From: Pseudomonas chlororaphis subsp. chlororaphis
GTDB lineage: Bacteria; Pseudomonadota; Gammaproteobacteria; Pseudomonadales; Pseudomonadaceae
DNA: 64,000 nt
NCBI RefSeq assembly: GCF_003945765.1
Contig: NZ_CP027712.1
Coordinates: 1,426,001-1,490,000, forward strand
Direction: 5' to 3'
Both the position numbers and the translations under genes were made by a program. Below, piece by piece: positions 35,525-44,572 of the stretch. The number at the start of each line of letters is the position of its first letter. Position 1 is the stretch's first letter. The notes under the pieces were generated by a model that saw only the letters and a list, made by a program, of their open reading frames with translations, made no database searches and was not told the origin of the DNA.

Positions 35525-37000
35525 TCAGGTCCCGAGGGCTTTCGAGGCCAGCCAGAACAGACCGGCCGACAGCGCCACGGTTGCCGGCAGGGTCAGCACC
35601 CAGGCCAGCAGGATGGTGCGTATGGTGCCGCTTTGCAGGCCGCTTTTGTTGGCGACCATGGTTCCCGCCACGCCCGAAGACAGCACATGGGTGGTCGATA
35701 CCGGCAGGCTGAAGATATTGGCCATGCCGATCAGGCCGGCGGCGGTGATCTGCGCCGACATGCCCTGGGCATAGGTCATGCCTTGCTTGCCGATCTTCTC
35801 GCCGATGGTCTGTACCACACGTTTCCAGCCGATCATGGTCCCCAGGCCGAGGGCCAGGGCCACGGCCAGGATCACCCAGAACGGCGCGTACTCGGTGGTG
35901 GCGGTCAGGTCTTTGCGCAACTTGTCCAGGTCAGCCTTTTCACGGGCCGCGAGGTGCGGCAGCTTGCCGACTTTCTTGGCGGTGTCATCCAGGCAGAGCA
36001 GGTAGCGACGCACTTCGATACGGCTTTCGGCCGGCAGTGAGTGATAGTCGGCGACACCCTTGAGGGTGCCCAGCAGCGCGGCGATGGTCGGTTCGGTCTG
36101 CTGCGGATTGCAGCGGAACTTGCCTGGCAGGTCGTCTTTCACGCTTTTGCCCAGGGCCAGGAACTCGCCCAGGGAGTCCTCGTTACGCTGATAGAACTGG
36201 CTCAGGTGCAGGGTGGCGTCACGGGTACGCTCGATCTGATAGGTGGTGCTGTTCAGGTCGAGCACGAACTGCGCGGGCACGATACCGATCAGTACCAGCA
36301 TGATCAGGCCGATGCCTTTCTGGCCGTCGTTGGAACCGTGCACGAAGCTCACGGCCATGGCCGAGATCACCAGCACCAGGCGATTCCAGAAGGGCGGGTG
36401 TTTCTTGTCGTCGACCTTGCGGCGTTGTTCCGGGGTCTTGTGCATCTTCGAGATCGGGCGCCACCACTTCAGGCCGATCAGCACCAGGGCGGCAATCAGG
36501 AAGCCGGCCATGGGCGAGAACACCAGGGAAGCACCGATGTCGATCGCCTTCTGCCAGTTCACGCCATCGCCCAGCGGGATGTCGTTAAGCAGGGCATTGG
36601 CCAGGCCGACACCGAGGATCGAACCGATCAGGGTGTGGGAGCTGGAGGCGGGAATACCGAAGTACCAGGTGCCCAGGTTCCAGGTGATGGCCGCGGCCAG
36701 CAACGAGAAGACCATGGCCAGGCCGTGGCCGGTGTTGACATTGATCAGCAGCTCGACCGGCAGCAGATGGACGATGGCATAGGCCACGCCGACACCGCCC
36801 AGCAGCACGCCGAGGAAATTGAATACACCGGAAAAGAATACGGCCAGGTGCGGCGGCATGGCTTTGGTGTAGATAACAGTGGCAACCGCATTTGCGGTGT
36901 CATGAAAGCCGTTGATGAACTCGTAGGCGAGGACAAAAGCCAGGGCGAGCAAGAGGCTCACAAGCACCCAAGCATCCAGTCCGCTGAATAAATCGATCAT
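35525..37000 (-). CDS. Inorganic phosphate transporter, PiT family
   Basis: A 491-residue inner-membrane carrier for low-affinity metal-phosphate:H+ symport. The duplicated PiT signature is present in both halves: EFINGFHDTANAVATVIYTK near the N terminus and FVHGSNDGQKGIGL in the middle. A large cytosolic loop (about residues 250-370) separates them, as in Pseudomonas PitA proteins similar to PA4292. About ten membrane segments are visible. It is monocistronic with its own terminator. No Pho box was recognised in the short region upstream. Confidence 0.92.
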   Translation of the reverse strand: MIDLFSGLDAWVLVSLLLALAFVLAYEFINGFHDTANAVATVIYTKAMPPHLAVFFSGVFNFLGVLLGGVGVAYAIVHLLPVELLINVNTGHGLAMVFSLLAAAITWNLGTWYFGIPASSSHTLIGSILGVGLANALLNDIPLGDGVNWQKAIDIGASLVFSPMAGFLIAALVLIGLKWWRPISKMHKTPEQRRKVDDKKHPPFWNRLVLVISAMAVSFVHGSNDGQKGIGLIMLVLIGIVPAQFVLDLNSTTYQIERTRDATLHLSQFYQRNEDSLGEFLALGKSVKDDLPGKFRCNPQQTEPTIAALLGTLKGVADYHSLPAESRIEVRRYLLCLDDTAKKVGKLPHLAAREKADLDKLRKDLTATTEYAPFWVILAVALALGLGTMIGWKRVVQTIGEKIGKQGMTYAQGMSAQITAAGLIGMANIFSLPVSTTHVLSSGVAGTMVANKSGLQSGTIRTILLAWVLTLPATVALSAGLFWLASKALGT

Positions 37001-37155
37001 GAAGGTTTTCTGACCCGGTCATAAGGGGGCGCGATTATGCCAGAAAACCCTGGTAATCGATGCACTAGGTGCTGGTTGGTAACATTCTTCAACGAAAAAG
37101 CCGGAGGCAGGCCAATGGCCATGCCTTTTTTCGGGGCATGGGCAAGCCATTGATT

Positions 37156-37353
37156 TTACTCGGGCTCATCCTCAAGGTCAGGAGCAAAACGCTGAGCCAA
37201 ACGTCTCAAACGCTTGTATGAAATTTCAGTGCCATGACCCTTTTTGAGCCCTTTGGGGCCATTCGCTGCAACACGGCGGATGCCAGGCCGACCTTGCGAT
37301 CGACCTTTATCTGCAAGGGCATCGAGCCGTGCGAAAGTTTCAGGCGAACAGCG
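37156..37353 (-). pseudogene. Open 65-codon frame directly after a TGA stop; possible gene remnant
   Basis: In the same frame as the upstream small gene and directly after its TGA (37356-37354), 65 sense codons run to a TAA at 37158-37156. The translation is protein-like and strongly basic then acidic ([20 protein letters not shown] near the start, APDLEDEPE at the end). It has no ATG, GTG or TTG start at a useful place. It may be the tail of a longer ancestral protein cut by the TGA, or chance. Codon use is less GC-biased than in neighbours. Confidence 0.35.
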
Positions 37354-37554
37354 TCACGGCTGGTCTGCCTTGAGCTCTTTTTCCATCTTTTGCAGTTCTT
37401 GGGTGAAGGCCTGGTCGAGAACGCTGGCGCGCTTGCGCCAGGGTTTGCGTTCCGGTTCAGGCTGGGCGGCGTAGGTGGTGACTTCGCCTCCGTAAACTTC
37501 CTTGTAACGTTGTTCCTGGCGCTCAAGTTCCGCGCGCAGTTCGTCTTTCGTCAC
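37354..37554 (-). CDS. Small charged hypothetical protein
   Basis: 66 residues from GTG 37554, which has TTAGGT about 9 bases upstream. An ATG 42 bases earlier is possible but would add a poorly supported [12 protein letters not shown] segment. The protein is helical and charged: [22 protein letters not shown], a Pro-rich centre with PERKPWRKR, and a C-terminal helix [16 protein letters not shown]. Probably soluble. Function unknown. An in-frame extension after its stop is listed separately. Confidence 0.6.
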   Translation of the reverse strand: MTKDELRAELERQEQRYKEVYGGEVTTYAAQPEPERKPWRKRASVLDQAFTQELQKMEKELKADQP

Positions 37555-38187
37555 AGTGTTACCTAATTGAGTTGAGATTATCCCGATGATACGCATTGCC
37601 TAGATCGGGTTTATCAAACCGCCTCGTACTCGACTCGATTAAAGGAGCCGGGATTGCGATGGGGCTCGCCAAACCGCTTCTTGTTGCATGCGGCCACGCC
37701 ACCGGACAAGAACAGCTGTCGTAGCAACAGTTACTTTTTTGCAAACGCATTGGCCGGGCATATTGAGATGAGCGTCAAGCGCTTGCTGCAGGAGGCGTCA
37801 TTTACTGTACGCAGCCTGATGATGCTGCCGAACGCAGAAAAGCGTCGGTGATCACTTTGCTCATTATAGCGGCGGCCATGAATAACTCTATCGGCAATAA
37901 GTTAAAAATCATCAACTTGATATCAGAGTTTTGTTACACGAAAGTTTTAATCCGGATGACGAGAGCAGTTCTGTAACAAGGCCTGACAAGTTGCCTGGAC
38001 TAACGCGGAAGAAATGAGAGTTTTATTGGCGACGAAAAAGCGGCACATCGCATGGCAGGCACTTATCGCGATGGATTGCGATTATCGGTCGATGGTTCGA
38101 TAATCGCCCAATGTTGGCCGTGCAGGCTTGTGCATCCTCTCCAGTACGGCTTGTAATAAGCCGGACTTCCGTCGCAGAGAACCTGAA
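37555..38187. other. Long intergenic region upstream of pcaR
   Basis: The 633 bases lack a credible gene. The centre (about 37850-38000) is AT-rich by local standards and could carry promoters or a small RNA, but no RNA structure is identifiable by eye. The right end holds the inverted PcaR-like sites listed at 38078-38109. Confidence 0.5.
38078..38109. promoter_or_regulatory. Inverted PcaR-like operator upstream of pcaR
   Basis: GCGATTATCG (38078-38087) and CGATAATCGC (38098-38107) form a perfect 10-bp inverted repeat. The right arm extends to GTTCGATAATCGCCC, nearly identical to the known PcaR site GTTCGATAATCGCAC. It suggests autoregulation of pcaR. Confidence 0.7.
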
Positions 38188-39030
38188 ATGAACGATCAAT
38201 TGCGTAATTCCTTCGCTTCCGCCGCGCCGCCGATTGTCGCTTCGCCGGCCAAGCGGATTCAGGCGCTGACGGGTGATCCGGATTTCATGACCTCTCTGGC
38301 TCGCGGCCTGGCGGTGGTCCAGGCCTTTCAGGAGCGCAAGCGCCATCTGACCATCGCCCAGATCAGCCACCGTACGGAGATTCCCCGTGCCGCCGTGCGC
38401 CGCTGCCTGCATACCTTGATCAAGCTCGGTTACGCCACCACCGATGGCCGCACTTATTCGTTGCTGCCCAAGGTGCTGACGCTGGGGCATGCCTATCTGT
38501 CTTCCACACCGCTGGCGGTGTCGGCCCAGCCTTACCTGGACCGCATGAGCGAGCAACTGCACGAAGCCTGCAACATGGCCACCCTGGAAGGCGACGACAT
38601 TCTGTACATCGCCCGTTCGGCCACCACCCAGCGCCTGATCTCGGTCGATCTCTCGGTGGGTGGGCGCCTGCCGGCCTACTGCACATCCATGGGGCGGATC
38701 CTGCTGGCGGCGCTGGATGACGCCTCGTTGCGCGAATACCTCGACCATGCCGACCTGCAAGCCAAGACCAGCCGTACCCTGCACACGCCGCAGGCGCTGC
38801 TCGAATGCCTGCAACAGGTCCGGCAGCAGGGCTGGTGCATCGTCGATCAGGAACTGGAACAAGGCCTGCGCTCCATCGCCGTACCGGTGTACGACGCTTC
38901 GGGCCAGGTACTGGCTGCGCTCAACGTCAGCACCCATGCCGGTCGCGTCAGCCGCGCCGAGCTGGAGCAGCGCTTCTTGCCGGGCCTGCTCAGCGCCAGT
39001 CGCGACCTCAGCGCCCAATTGTTCGCTTGA
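38188..39030 (+). CDS. pcaR: PcaR, IclR-family regulator of protocatechuate catabolism
   Basis: A 280-residue IclR-type regulator. An N-terminal winged helix-turn-helix (SLARGLAVVQAFQERKRHLT, then AQISHRTEIPRAAVRRCLHTL) is joined to a GAF-like effector domain, whose LPAYCTSMGRILLAAL motif is typical of PcaR/PobR. In P. putida, PcaR activates pcaIJ and other pca genes with beta-ketoadipate as inducer. The ATG at 38188 begins MNDQLRNSFASAA, the usual family start. It leads the pca island and has PcaR-like sites upstream. Confidence 0.93.
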   Translation: MNDQLRNSFASAAPPIVASPAKRIQALTGDPDFMTSLARGLAVVQAFQERKRHLTIAQISHRTEIPRAAVRRCLHTLIKLGYATTDGRTYSLLPKVLTLGHAYLSSTPLAVSAQPYLDRMSEQLHEACNMATLEGDDILYIARSATTQRLISVDLSVGGRLPAYCTSMGRILLAALDDASLREYLDHADLQAKTSRTLHTPQALLECLQQVRQQGWCIVDQELEQGLRSIAVPVYDASGQVLAALNVSTHAGRVSRAELEQRFLPGLLSASRDLSAQLFA

Positions 39031-39339
39031 GGGCTGCCTGCTTAAGCTGTTCGATAAACGCACAGATACGCGCTTGCTGAATTGACGCTCTTTCCCTTGC
39101 CTCATTAATGTCGCGGCAGCGTCATCCGGCCACTGGAGCACTGCCTCTGCAATGGCCGCGTGACGCCCCCATAATAATGAAGAGGCCAACCCCCATGAGC
39201 ATCGCCCGCGCGCCCAGCCGCGCTCCTCTATCTTGCCTTCGCCTGCCGACGGCCTGATCCCGCAAGACCCTTTTCGATCTGAACCGACCAGCTCTGGCTG
39301 GCACCTGTGCGCCTGCGTTTTTCGCGTGGAATAAAAATA
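39031..39339. other. pcaR-pcaK intergenic region
   Basis: The 309 bases hold the PcaR-like site at 39049 and, 18 bases further, TTGACG (39082-39087) with a weak TTAATG about 17 bases on, a possible sigma-70 promoter for pcaK. No gene was found in the rest. Confidence 0.5.
39049..39063. promoter_or_regulatory. PcaR-like operator upstream of pcaK
   Basis: GTTCGATAAACGCAC differs at one base from the known PcaR binding sequence GTTCGATAATCGCAC. It lies 277 bases before the pcaK start and overlaps the pcaR tail region. Confidence 0.7.
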
Positions 39340-40686
39340 ATGAACCAGCCTCAATCCGCTGTAGGGAACTGCCTCGATGTGCAGTCCTTTATCAATGCCC
39401 AGCCGCTGTCGCGCTATCAGTGGCGTGTGGTGATCCTGTGTTTCCTGATTGTCTTCCTCGATGGCCTCGATACCGCGGCCATGGGGTTTATCGCGCCGGC
39501 GCTGTCCCAGGATTGGGGCATCGATCGCGCCAGCCTCGGCCCGGTGATGAGCGCGGCGCTGATCGGCATGGTCTTCGGGGCGCTGGGCTCCGGCCCGCTG
39601 GCTGACCGCTTCGGGCGCAAAGTGGTGCTGGTGGGGGCGGTGCTGCTGTTCGGTGCCTTCAGTCTGGCGTCGGCCTACAGCAGCAATGTCGACCAGTTGC
39701 TGGTGCTGCGTTTCCTTACCGGCCTAGGCCTGGGCGCCGGCATGCCGAATGCCACCACGCTGCTTTCCGAATACACCCCCGAGCGTCACAAGTCGTTGCT
39801 GGTGACCAGCATGTTCTGTGGTTTCAACCTGGGCATGGCCGGCGGCGGTTTCATTTCCGCCAAGCTGATCCCGGCGTTCGGCTGGCACAGTCTGTTGCTG
39901 ATCGGCGGGATTTTGCCGTTGATCCTGGCAGTGGTGCTGCTGGTCTGGCTGCCGGAGTCGGCGCGTTACCTGGTGGTGCGCAATCGTGGCACCGACAAGG
40001 TGCGCAAGGCCCTGTCGCCGATCGAGCCGGGCACGGTCGGCCAGGCCGCGAGCTTCAGCGTGCCGGAACAGAAGACGGTGAAGGCGCGCAATGTGTTTGC
40101 GGTGATTTTTTCCGGGACCTACAGCGTCGGTACATTGCTGTTGTGGCTGACCTATTTCATGGGGCTGGTGATCGTGTACCTGCTGACCAGCTGGCTGCCG
40201 ACCCTGATGCGCGACAGCGGCGCGAGCATGGAGCAGGCGGCTTTTATCGGTGCGCTGTTCCAGTTCGGCGGGGTACTCAGCGCGGTGGCGGTGGGCTGGG
40301 CCATGGACCGCTTCAACCCGCACAAGGTCATCGGCACCTTCTACCTGCTGGCCGGGGTCTTCGCCTACGCGGTCGGGCAAAGCCTGGGCAACATCACTTT
40401 GCTGGCGACCCTGGTGCTGGTCGCCGGCATGTGTGTCAACGGCGCGCAATCGGCGATGCCATCCCTGGCCGCGCGCTTCTATCCGACCCAGGGCCGCGCC
40501 ACCGGTGTGTCGTGGATGCTTGGCATCGGTCGCTTCGGGGCGATCCTCGGGGCCTGGATGGGCGCTACGCTGCTGGGGCTGGGCTGGAATTTCGAGCAAG
40601 TGCTGACCGCGCTGGTGATCCCGGCCGCGCTGGCGACCACGGCGGTGGTGATCAAGGGCATGGTCAGCCATGCGGATGCGACCTGA
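39340..40686 (+). CDS. pcaK: 4-hydroxybenzoate/protocatechuate:H+ symporter PcaK
   Basis: A 448-residue MFS carrier of the aromatic acid:H+ symporter family, equal in length to P. putida PcaK. The diagnostic motif DGLDTAAMGF in TM1 is present, with aspartates needed for transport in the family. The loop 2-3 motif GPLADRFGRKVVLV and the repeated loop 8-9 motif GWAMDRFNPHKVIG also appear. It imports 4-hydroxybenzoate and protocatechuate and is needed for chemotaxis to them in P. putida. The ATG at 39340 has no strong ribosome site. Confidence 0.93.
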   Translation: MNQPQSAVGNCLDVQSFINAQPLSRYQWRVVILCFLIVFLDGLDTAAMGFIAPALSQDWGIDRASLGPVMSAALIGMVFGALGSGPLADRFGRKVVLVGAVLLFGAFSLASAYSSNVDQLLVLRFLTGLGLGAGMPNATTLLSEYTPERHKSLLVTSMFCGFNLGMAGGGFISAKLIPAFGWHSLLLIGGILPLILAVVLLVWLPESARYLVVRNRGTDKVRKALSPIEPGTVGQAASFSVPEQKTVKARNVFAVIFSGTYSVGTLLLWLTYFMGLVIVYLLTSWLPTLMRDSGASMEQAAFIGALFQFGGVLSAVAVGWAMDRFNPHKVIGTFYLLAGVFAYAVGQSLGNITLLATLVLVAGMCVNGAQSAMPSLAARFYPTQGRATGVSWMLGIGRFGAILGAWMGATLLGLGWNFEQVLTALVIPAALATTAVVIKGMVSHADAT

Positions 40687-40727
40687 TCGAATCAGCAAGG
40701 CGCTCCTCAAGGGAGCGCTGAATACCT

Positions 40728-40839
40728 GTAGCCACTGCCGCAGGCTGCGATAAGGCCGAAGGCCTTCAGCGATCCTGAGATCTTCGCGACCGTTCTCCGA
40801 ACGCGGCCCGGGTCGATCGCAGCCTGCGGCAGCGGCCAC
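40728..40839. repeat. REP doublet, family A (inverted pair)
   Basis: GCCACTGCCGCAGGCTGC near 40731 and its inverted counterpart GCAGCCTGCGGCAGCGGC near 40819, again with AAGGCCGAAGGCCTT between. Third copy in the window. Confidence 0.85.
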
Positions 40840-40867
40840 AGCACAATCGATAGTCAGACAACAATCT

Positions 40868-40898
40868 GTTCGATAAACGAACGCTCAGTCGATTATCG
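40868..40898. promoter_or_regulatory. PcaR-like operator upstream of pcaI
   Basis: GTTCGATAAACGAAC (40868-40882) is a two-mismatch copy of the PcaR site. CGATTATCG (40890-40898) is an inverted half site. They lie about 100 bases before pcaI, the classical PcaR target. Confidence 0.75.
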
Positions 40899-40998
40899 GA
40901 TTGTTTGGGTTTTTCCCTCGGCTTAATCTTCAGTCACTCCGGCGCATCCTTCGGCGCCTTTTTCTTCCAGTCGCTCAATAACAATCGGGAGATCCCCC

Positions 40999-41856
40999 AT
41001 GGCTGAAATCCTTTCGCTGCACGACGCGGTGAAGCAGTTCGTCAACGACGGCGATACCGTCGCGCTCGAAGGCTTCACCCACCTGATCCCCACGGCCGCG
41101 GGTCATGAAATCATTCGCCAGGGCAAAAAAGACCTGACCCTGGTGCGGATGACCCCTGACCTGATCTACGACCAGTTGATCGGTGCCGGTTGTGCCCGCA
41201 AGCTGATTTTCTCCTGGGGCGGCAACCCGGGCGTCGGCTCCCTGCATCGCCTGCGGGATGCGGTCGAGAAGCAATGGCCGCACCCCCTGGAAATCGAAGA
41301 ACACAGCCACGCCGACCTGGCCAATGCCTACGTGGCGGGCGCCTCGGGCCTGCCGTTCGCGGTCTTGCGCGCTTATGCCGGTTCCGACCTGCCGAAGGTC
41401 AACCCGCTGATCAAGAGCGTGACCTGCCCATTCACCGGTGAAGTGCTGGCGGCGGTGCCATCGGTACGTCCTGACGTCACCGTGATCCATGCGCAGAAAG
41501 CCGACCGCAAGGGCAACGTGCTGTTGTGGGGCATTCTTGGCGTACAGAAGGAAGCCGCCCTGGCCGCCAAGCGCTGCATCGTCACCGTGGAAGAAATCGT
41601 CGACGACCTGAACGCCCCGATGAACGCCTGTGTGCTGCCGACCTGGGCCCTGAGCGCGGTCTGCCATGTGCCGGGCGGCGCCCATCCGTCCTATGCCCAC
41701 GGCTATACCGAGCGCGACAACATCTTCTACCAGGCCTGGGACCCGATCGCCCGCGACCGTGAAACCTTCACCGCCTGGATCAACGAATACATCCGCGGCA
41801 GTGCTGACTTCAGTGAATTCCAGGCCAAGCTGGCCGCAGCAACGGGGGCCAAATAA
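40999..41856 (+). CDS. pcaI: 3-oxoadipate CoA-transferase subunit A (PcaI)
   Basis: A 285-residue alpha subunit of the succinyl-CoA:3-oxoadipate CoA-transferase, which activates beta-ketoadipate before thiolysis. The family I CoA-transferase alpha segments are present, including ALEGFTHLIPTAAGHEI in the N-terminal part and FSWGGNPGVGSLHR. This longer PcaI form matches the GctA-like type rather than the 231-residue P. putida PcaI. Its stop overlaps the pcaJ start by one base (TAATG), indicating coupling. It follows PcaR-like sites. Confidence 0.92.
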   Translation: MAEILSLHDAVKQFVNDGDTVALEGFTHLIPTAAGHEIIRQGKKDLTLVRMTPDLIYDQLIGAGCARKLIFSWGGNPGVGSLHRLRDAVEKQWPHPLEIEEHSHADLANAYVAGASGLPFAVLRAYAGSDLPKVNPLIKSVTCPFTGEVLAAVPSVRPDVTVIHAQKADRKGNVLLWGILGVQKEAALAAKRCIVTVEEIVDDLNAPMNACVLPTWALSAVCHVPGGAHPSYAHGYTERDNIFYQAWDPIARDRETFTAWINEYIRGSADFSEFQAKLAAATGAK

Positions 41857-42635
41857 TGACTTACTCCACCAATGAAATGATGACCGTTGCCGCCGCCCGC
41901 CGCCTGCAGAACGGCTCGGTGTGTTTTGTCGGGATCGGCCTGCCGTCCAAGGCCGCCAACCTGGCGCGCCTGACCTCGTCGCCGGACGTGGTGCTGATCT
42001 ACGAATCCGGCCCGATCGGCGCCAAGCCCAGCGTACTGCCGCTGTCCATCGGTGACGGCGAGCTGGCCGAGACCGCGGACACCGTGGTGCCGACCGGCGA
42101 GATCTTCCGCTACTGGCTGCAAGGCGGGCGGATCGACGTCGGTTTCCTCGGCGCCGCCCAGGTCGACCGTTTCGGCAACATCAACACCACGGTGGTTGGC
42201 GACTACCACCAGCCGAAAGTCCGTTTGCCGGGCGCCGGCGGTGCGCCGGAGATTGCCGGCTCGGCCAAGAGCGTGCTGATCATCCTCAAGCAGTCGTCGC
42301 GTTCCTTTGTCGACAAGCTCGACTTCATCACCTCGGTCGGTCACGGCGAAGGCGGCGACTCGCGCAAGCGCCTGGGCCTGCCAGGGGCCGGGCCGGTGGG
42401 GATCATCACCGACCTGTGCATCATGGAGCCGGAAGCCGGCACTCATGAATTCGTGGTGACCTCGTTGCACCCGGGCGTGACCCGCGAGCAGGTGGTCGCT
42501 GCCACCGGCTGGGCGATCCGTTTCGCCGACCAGGTGGCGGAAACCGCCGCCCCGACCGAGATCGAATTGACCGCCCTGCGTGACCTGGAAGCCCGCACCG
42601 CCGCGGCCCATGGCCAAACCCCGGGAGAAGCCTGA
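41856..42635 (+). CDS. pcaJ: 3-oxoadipate CoA-transferase subunit B (PcaJ)
   Basis: A 259-residue beta subunit. It carries the catalytic glutamate, seen as E50 in [12 protein letters not shown], which forms the enzyme-CoA thioester in family I CoA-transferases. The [19 protein letters not shown] region shapes the CoA site. Its TGATG junction overlaps pcaF by one base. With PcaI it transfers CoA from succinyl-CoA to 3-oxoadipate. Confidence 0.93.
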   Translation: MTYSTNEMMTVAAARRLQNGSVCFVGIGLPSKAANLARLTSSPDVVLIYESGPIGAKPSVLPLSIGDGELAETADTVVPTGEIFRYWLQGGRIDVGFLGAAQVDRFGNINTTVVGDYHQPKVRLPGAGGAPEIAGSAKSVLIILKQSSRSFVDKLDFITSVGHGEGGDSRKRLGLPGAGPVGIITDLCIMEPEAGTHEFVVTSLHPGVTREQVVAATGWAIRFADQVAETAAPTEIELTALRDLEARTAAAHGQTPGEA

Positions 42636-43837
42636 TGCGCGAAGTGTTTATCTGTGACGCCATTCGTACCCCCATCGGCCGCTTTGGTGGCGGCCTGTCG
42701 ACGGTGCGGGCCGACGATCTGGCCGCCGCGCCAATCAAGGCACTGATTGAGCGCAACCCGTCGGTGGATTGGAGCGCGGTGGACGAGGTGTTCCTCGGTT
42801 GCGCCAACCAGGCCGGCGAAGACAATCGCAACGTGGCGCGCATGGCGCTGCTGCTGGCCGGGCTGCCGGAAACCATTCCGGGCGTGACCCTCAACCGCCT
42901 GTGCGCTTCGGGCATGGATGCCATCGGCACCGCATTCCGCGCCATCGCCAGTGGCGAGATGGAGCTGGCCATCGCCGGCGGCGTCGAGTCGATGTCCCGC
43001 GCGCCCTTTGTCATGGGCAAGGCCGATACCGCCTTTTCGCGCAACATGAAGCTGGAAGACACCACCATCGGCTGGCGCTTCATCAACCCGCTGATGAAGG
43101 CCCAGTACGGCGTGGATGCGATGCCGCAGACCGCCGACAACGTCGCCGACGATTATCAGGTGTCGCGTGCCGACCAGGATGCGTTCGCCCTGCGCAGCCA
43201 GCAGCGCACCGCCGCGGCGCAGGCCGCCGGGTTCTTCGCCGAGGAAATCGTCCCGGTGCGTATCGTCCACAAGAAGGGCGAGACCCTGGTCGAGCAGGAT
43301 GAGCACCCGCGGGCCGATACCTCGCTGGAAACCCTGGGCAAACTCAAGCCGGTCAACGGCCCGGACAAGACCGTCACCGCCGGCAACGCCTCGGGCGTCA
43401 ACGACGGGGCGGCGGCGCTGATCCTGGCGTCGGCCGAGGCGGTGAAAAAGCACGGCCTGACCGCCCGTGCCCGGGTGCTGGGCATGGCCAGCGCCGGCGT
43501 GGCGCCACGGGTGATGGGTATCGGCCCGGTGCCGGCGGTGCGCAAGTTGACCGAACGCCTGGGCGTGGCGGTCAGCGATTTCGATGTGATCGAACTCAAC
43601 GAAGCCTTCGCCAGCCAGGGCCTGGCAGTATTGCGCGAACTGGGCCTGGCGGACGACGCGCCACAGGTCAACCCCAACGGCGGCGCCATCGCCCTCGGCC
43701 ATCCGCTGGGCATGAGCGGCGCGCGCCTGGTATTGACCGCGCTGCACCAGCTGGAAAAGACCGGTGGCAAGAAAGGCCTGGCGACCATGTGCGTGGGTGT
43801 CGGCCAGGGCCTGGCACTGGCCATCGAGCGCGTCTGA
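42635..43837 (+). CDS. pcaF: 3-oxoadipyl-CoA thiolase (PcaF)
   Basis: A 400-residue thiolase that cleaves 3-oxoadipyl-CoA to succinyl-CoA and acetyl-CoA, ending the beta-ketoadipate pathway. The acylated cysteine is C90 in [10 protein letters not shown]. The second signature [17 protein letters not shown] holds the active-site histidine, and [10 protein letters not shown] the C-terminal cysteine. Length matches P. putida PcaF (400). Coupled to pcaJ by a one-base overlap. Confidence 0.96.
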   Translation: MREVFICDAIRTPIGRFGGGLSTVRADDLAAAPIKALIERNPSVDWSAVDEVFLGCANQAGEDNRNVARMALLLAGLPETIPGVTLNRLCASGMDAIGTAFRAIASGEMELAIAGGVESMSRAPFVMGKADTAFSRNMKLEDTTIGWRFINPLMKAQYGVDAMPQTADNVADDYQVSRADQDAFALRSQQRTAAAQAAGFFAEEIVPVRIVHKKGETLVEQDEHPRADTSLETLGKLKPVNGPDKTVTAGNASGVNDGAAALILASAEAVKKHGLTARARVLGMASAGVAPRVMGIGPVPAVRKLTERLGVAVSDFDVIELNEAFASQGLAVLRELGLADDAPQVNPNGGAIALGHPLGMSGARLVLTALHQLEKTGGKKGLATMCVGVGQGLALAIERV

Positions 43838-43866
43838 CGCGCTTCTTATAAGAACGAGGAACGAGC

Positions 43867-44571
43867 ATGACCGACAAGCCCGGTTACCGGCGCCCGCAAC
43901 CAGGTACTCAGCCTGATTACCTGCACCCGGCCTACAAATCCACCAACACCCGCTCGCCGTCCAAGCCGCTGGTGTTCCTGCCCCATTCGCTGTCGGAAAT
44001 CACCGGCCCGACCATCGGCGCCGATTACCTGCAGGACAAGGACAACGACCTGACCGCCCAGCATGCCGGCGAGCCCCAGGGCGAGCGCATCATCATCCAC
44101 GGCCGGGTGCTGGACGAGAACGGCTTGCCGGTGCCGGGGATCCTGGTGGAGATCTGGCAGGCCAACGCCGCCGGTCGCTACAACCACGACCGCGACCTGC
44201 ACGACGCACCGCTGGACCCGAACTTCACTGGCACCGGGCGTACTGTCACCGATGCCGATGGCTGGTACCAGTTCCAGACCATCAAGCCCGGTGCCTATCC
44301 CTGGGGTAACCACCACAATGCCTGGCGTCCGGCGCATATCCACTTCTCGCTGTTCGGCCCGAGTATCCTCACGCGCCTGGTGACCCAGATGTATTTCCCC
44401 GGCGACCCGCTGCTGGCCTACGACCCGATCTACAACTGCGTGCCGGACACTAGCGCCAAGGAACGCCTGATCGCCAGCTTCGACCTGGAGAAAACCATTC
44501 CGTCCTACGCCCTCGGCTACCGTTGGGACATCGTCTTGCGCGGCCGCGATGCCACGCCGATGGAGAAATAA
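43867..44571 (+). CDS. pcaH: Protocatechuate 3,4-dioxygenase beta subunit (PcaH)
   Basis: A 234-residue catalytic beta subunit of the intradiol dioxygenase that opens protocatechuate to 3-carboxy-cis,cis-muconate. The four Fe(III) ligands are visible as Y105 (AAGRYNHD), Y144 (KPGAYPWG), H157 and H159 (RPAHIHFS), matching the known Tyr-Tyr-His-His set with a three-residue offset from P. putida. GAGGAACGAGC precedes the ATG. It is one base from pcaG. Both subunits are needed for the holoenzyme. Confidence 0.97.
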   Translation: MTDKPGYRRPQPGTQPDYLHPAYKSTNTRSPSKPLVFLPHSLSEITGPTIGADYLQDKDNDLTAQHAGEPQGERIIIHGRVLDENGLPVPGILVEIWQANAAGRYNHDRDLHDAPLDPNFTGTGRTVTDADGWYQFQTIKPGAYPWGNHHNAWRPAHIHFSLFGPSILTRLVTQMYFPGDPLLAYDPIYNCVPDTSAKERLIASFDLEKTIPSYALGYRWDIVLRGRDATPMEK

Positions 44572-44572
44572 G

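Larger units (their letters stand above)
40687..40998. other. pcaK-pcaI intergenic region (hairpin, REP, operators)
   Basis: The 312 bases contain, in order, a GCGCTCC-TCAA-GGGAGCGC hairpin after pcaK (about 40701-40719), the family A REP doublet, and PcaR-like sites just upstream of pcaI. No gene is seen. Confidence 0.7.

Noticed and set aside
37206..37526. 106-residue minus-strand frame overlapping the small charged gene
   Set aside because: It is in another frame from the better-supported small gene and lacks a ribosome site; the translation is Ser/Pro/Arg-rich as for shifted frames.
40701..40719. Rho-independent terminator after pcaK
   Set aside because: The stem is good but no T-run follows on the plus strand, so only a hairpin is noted.
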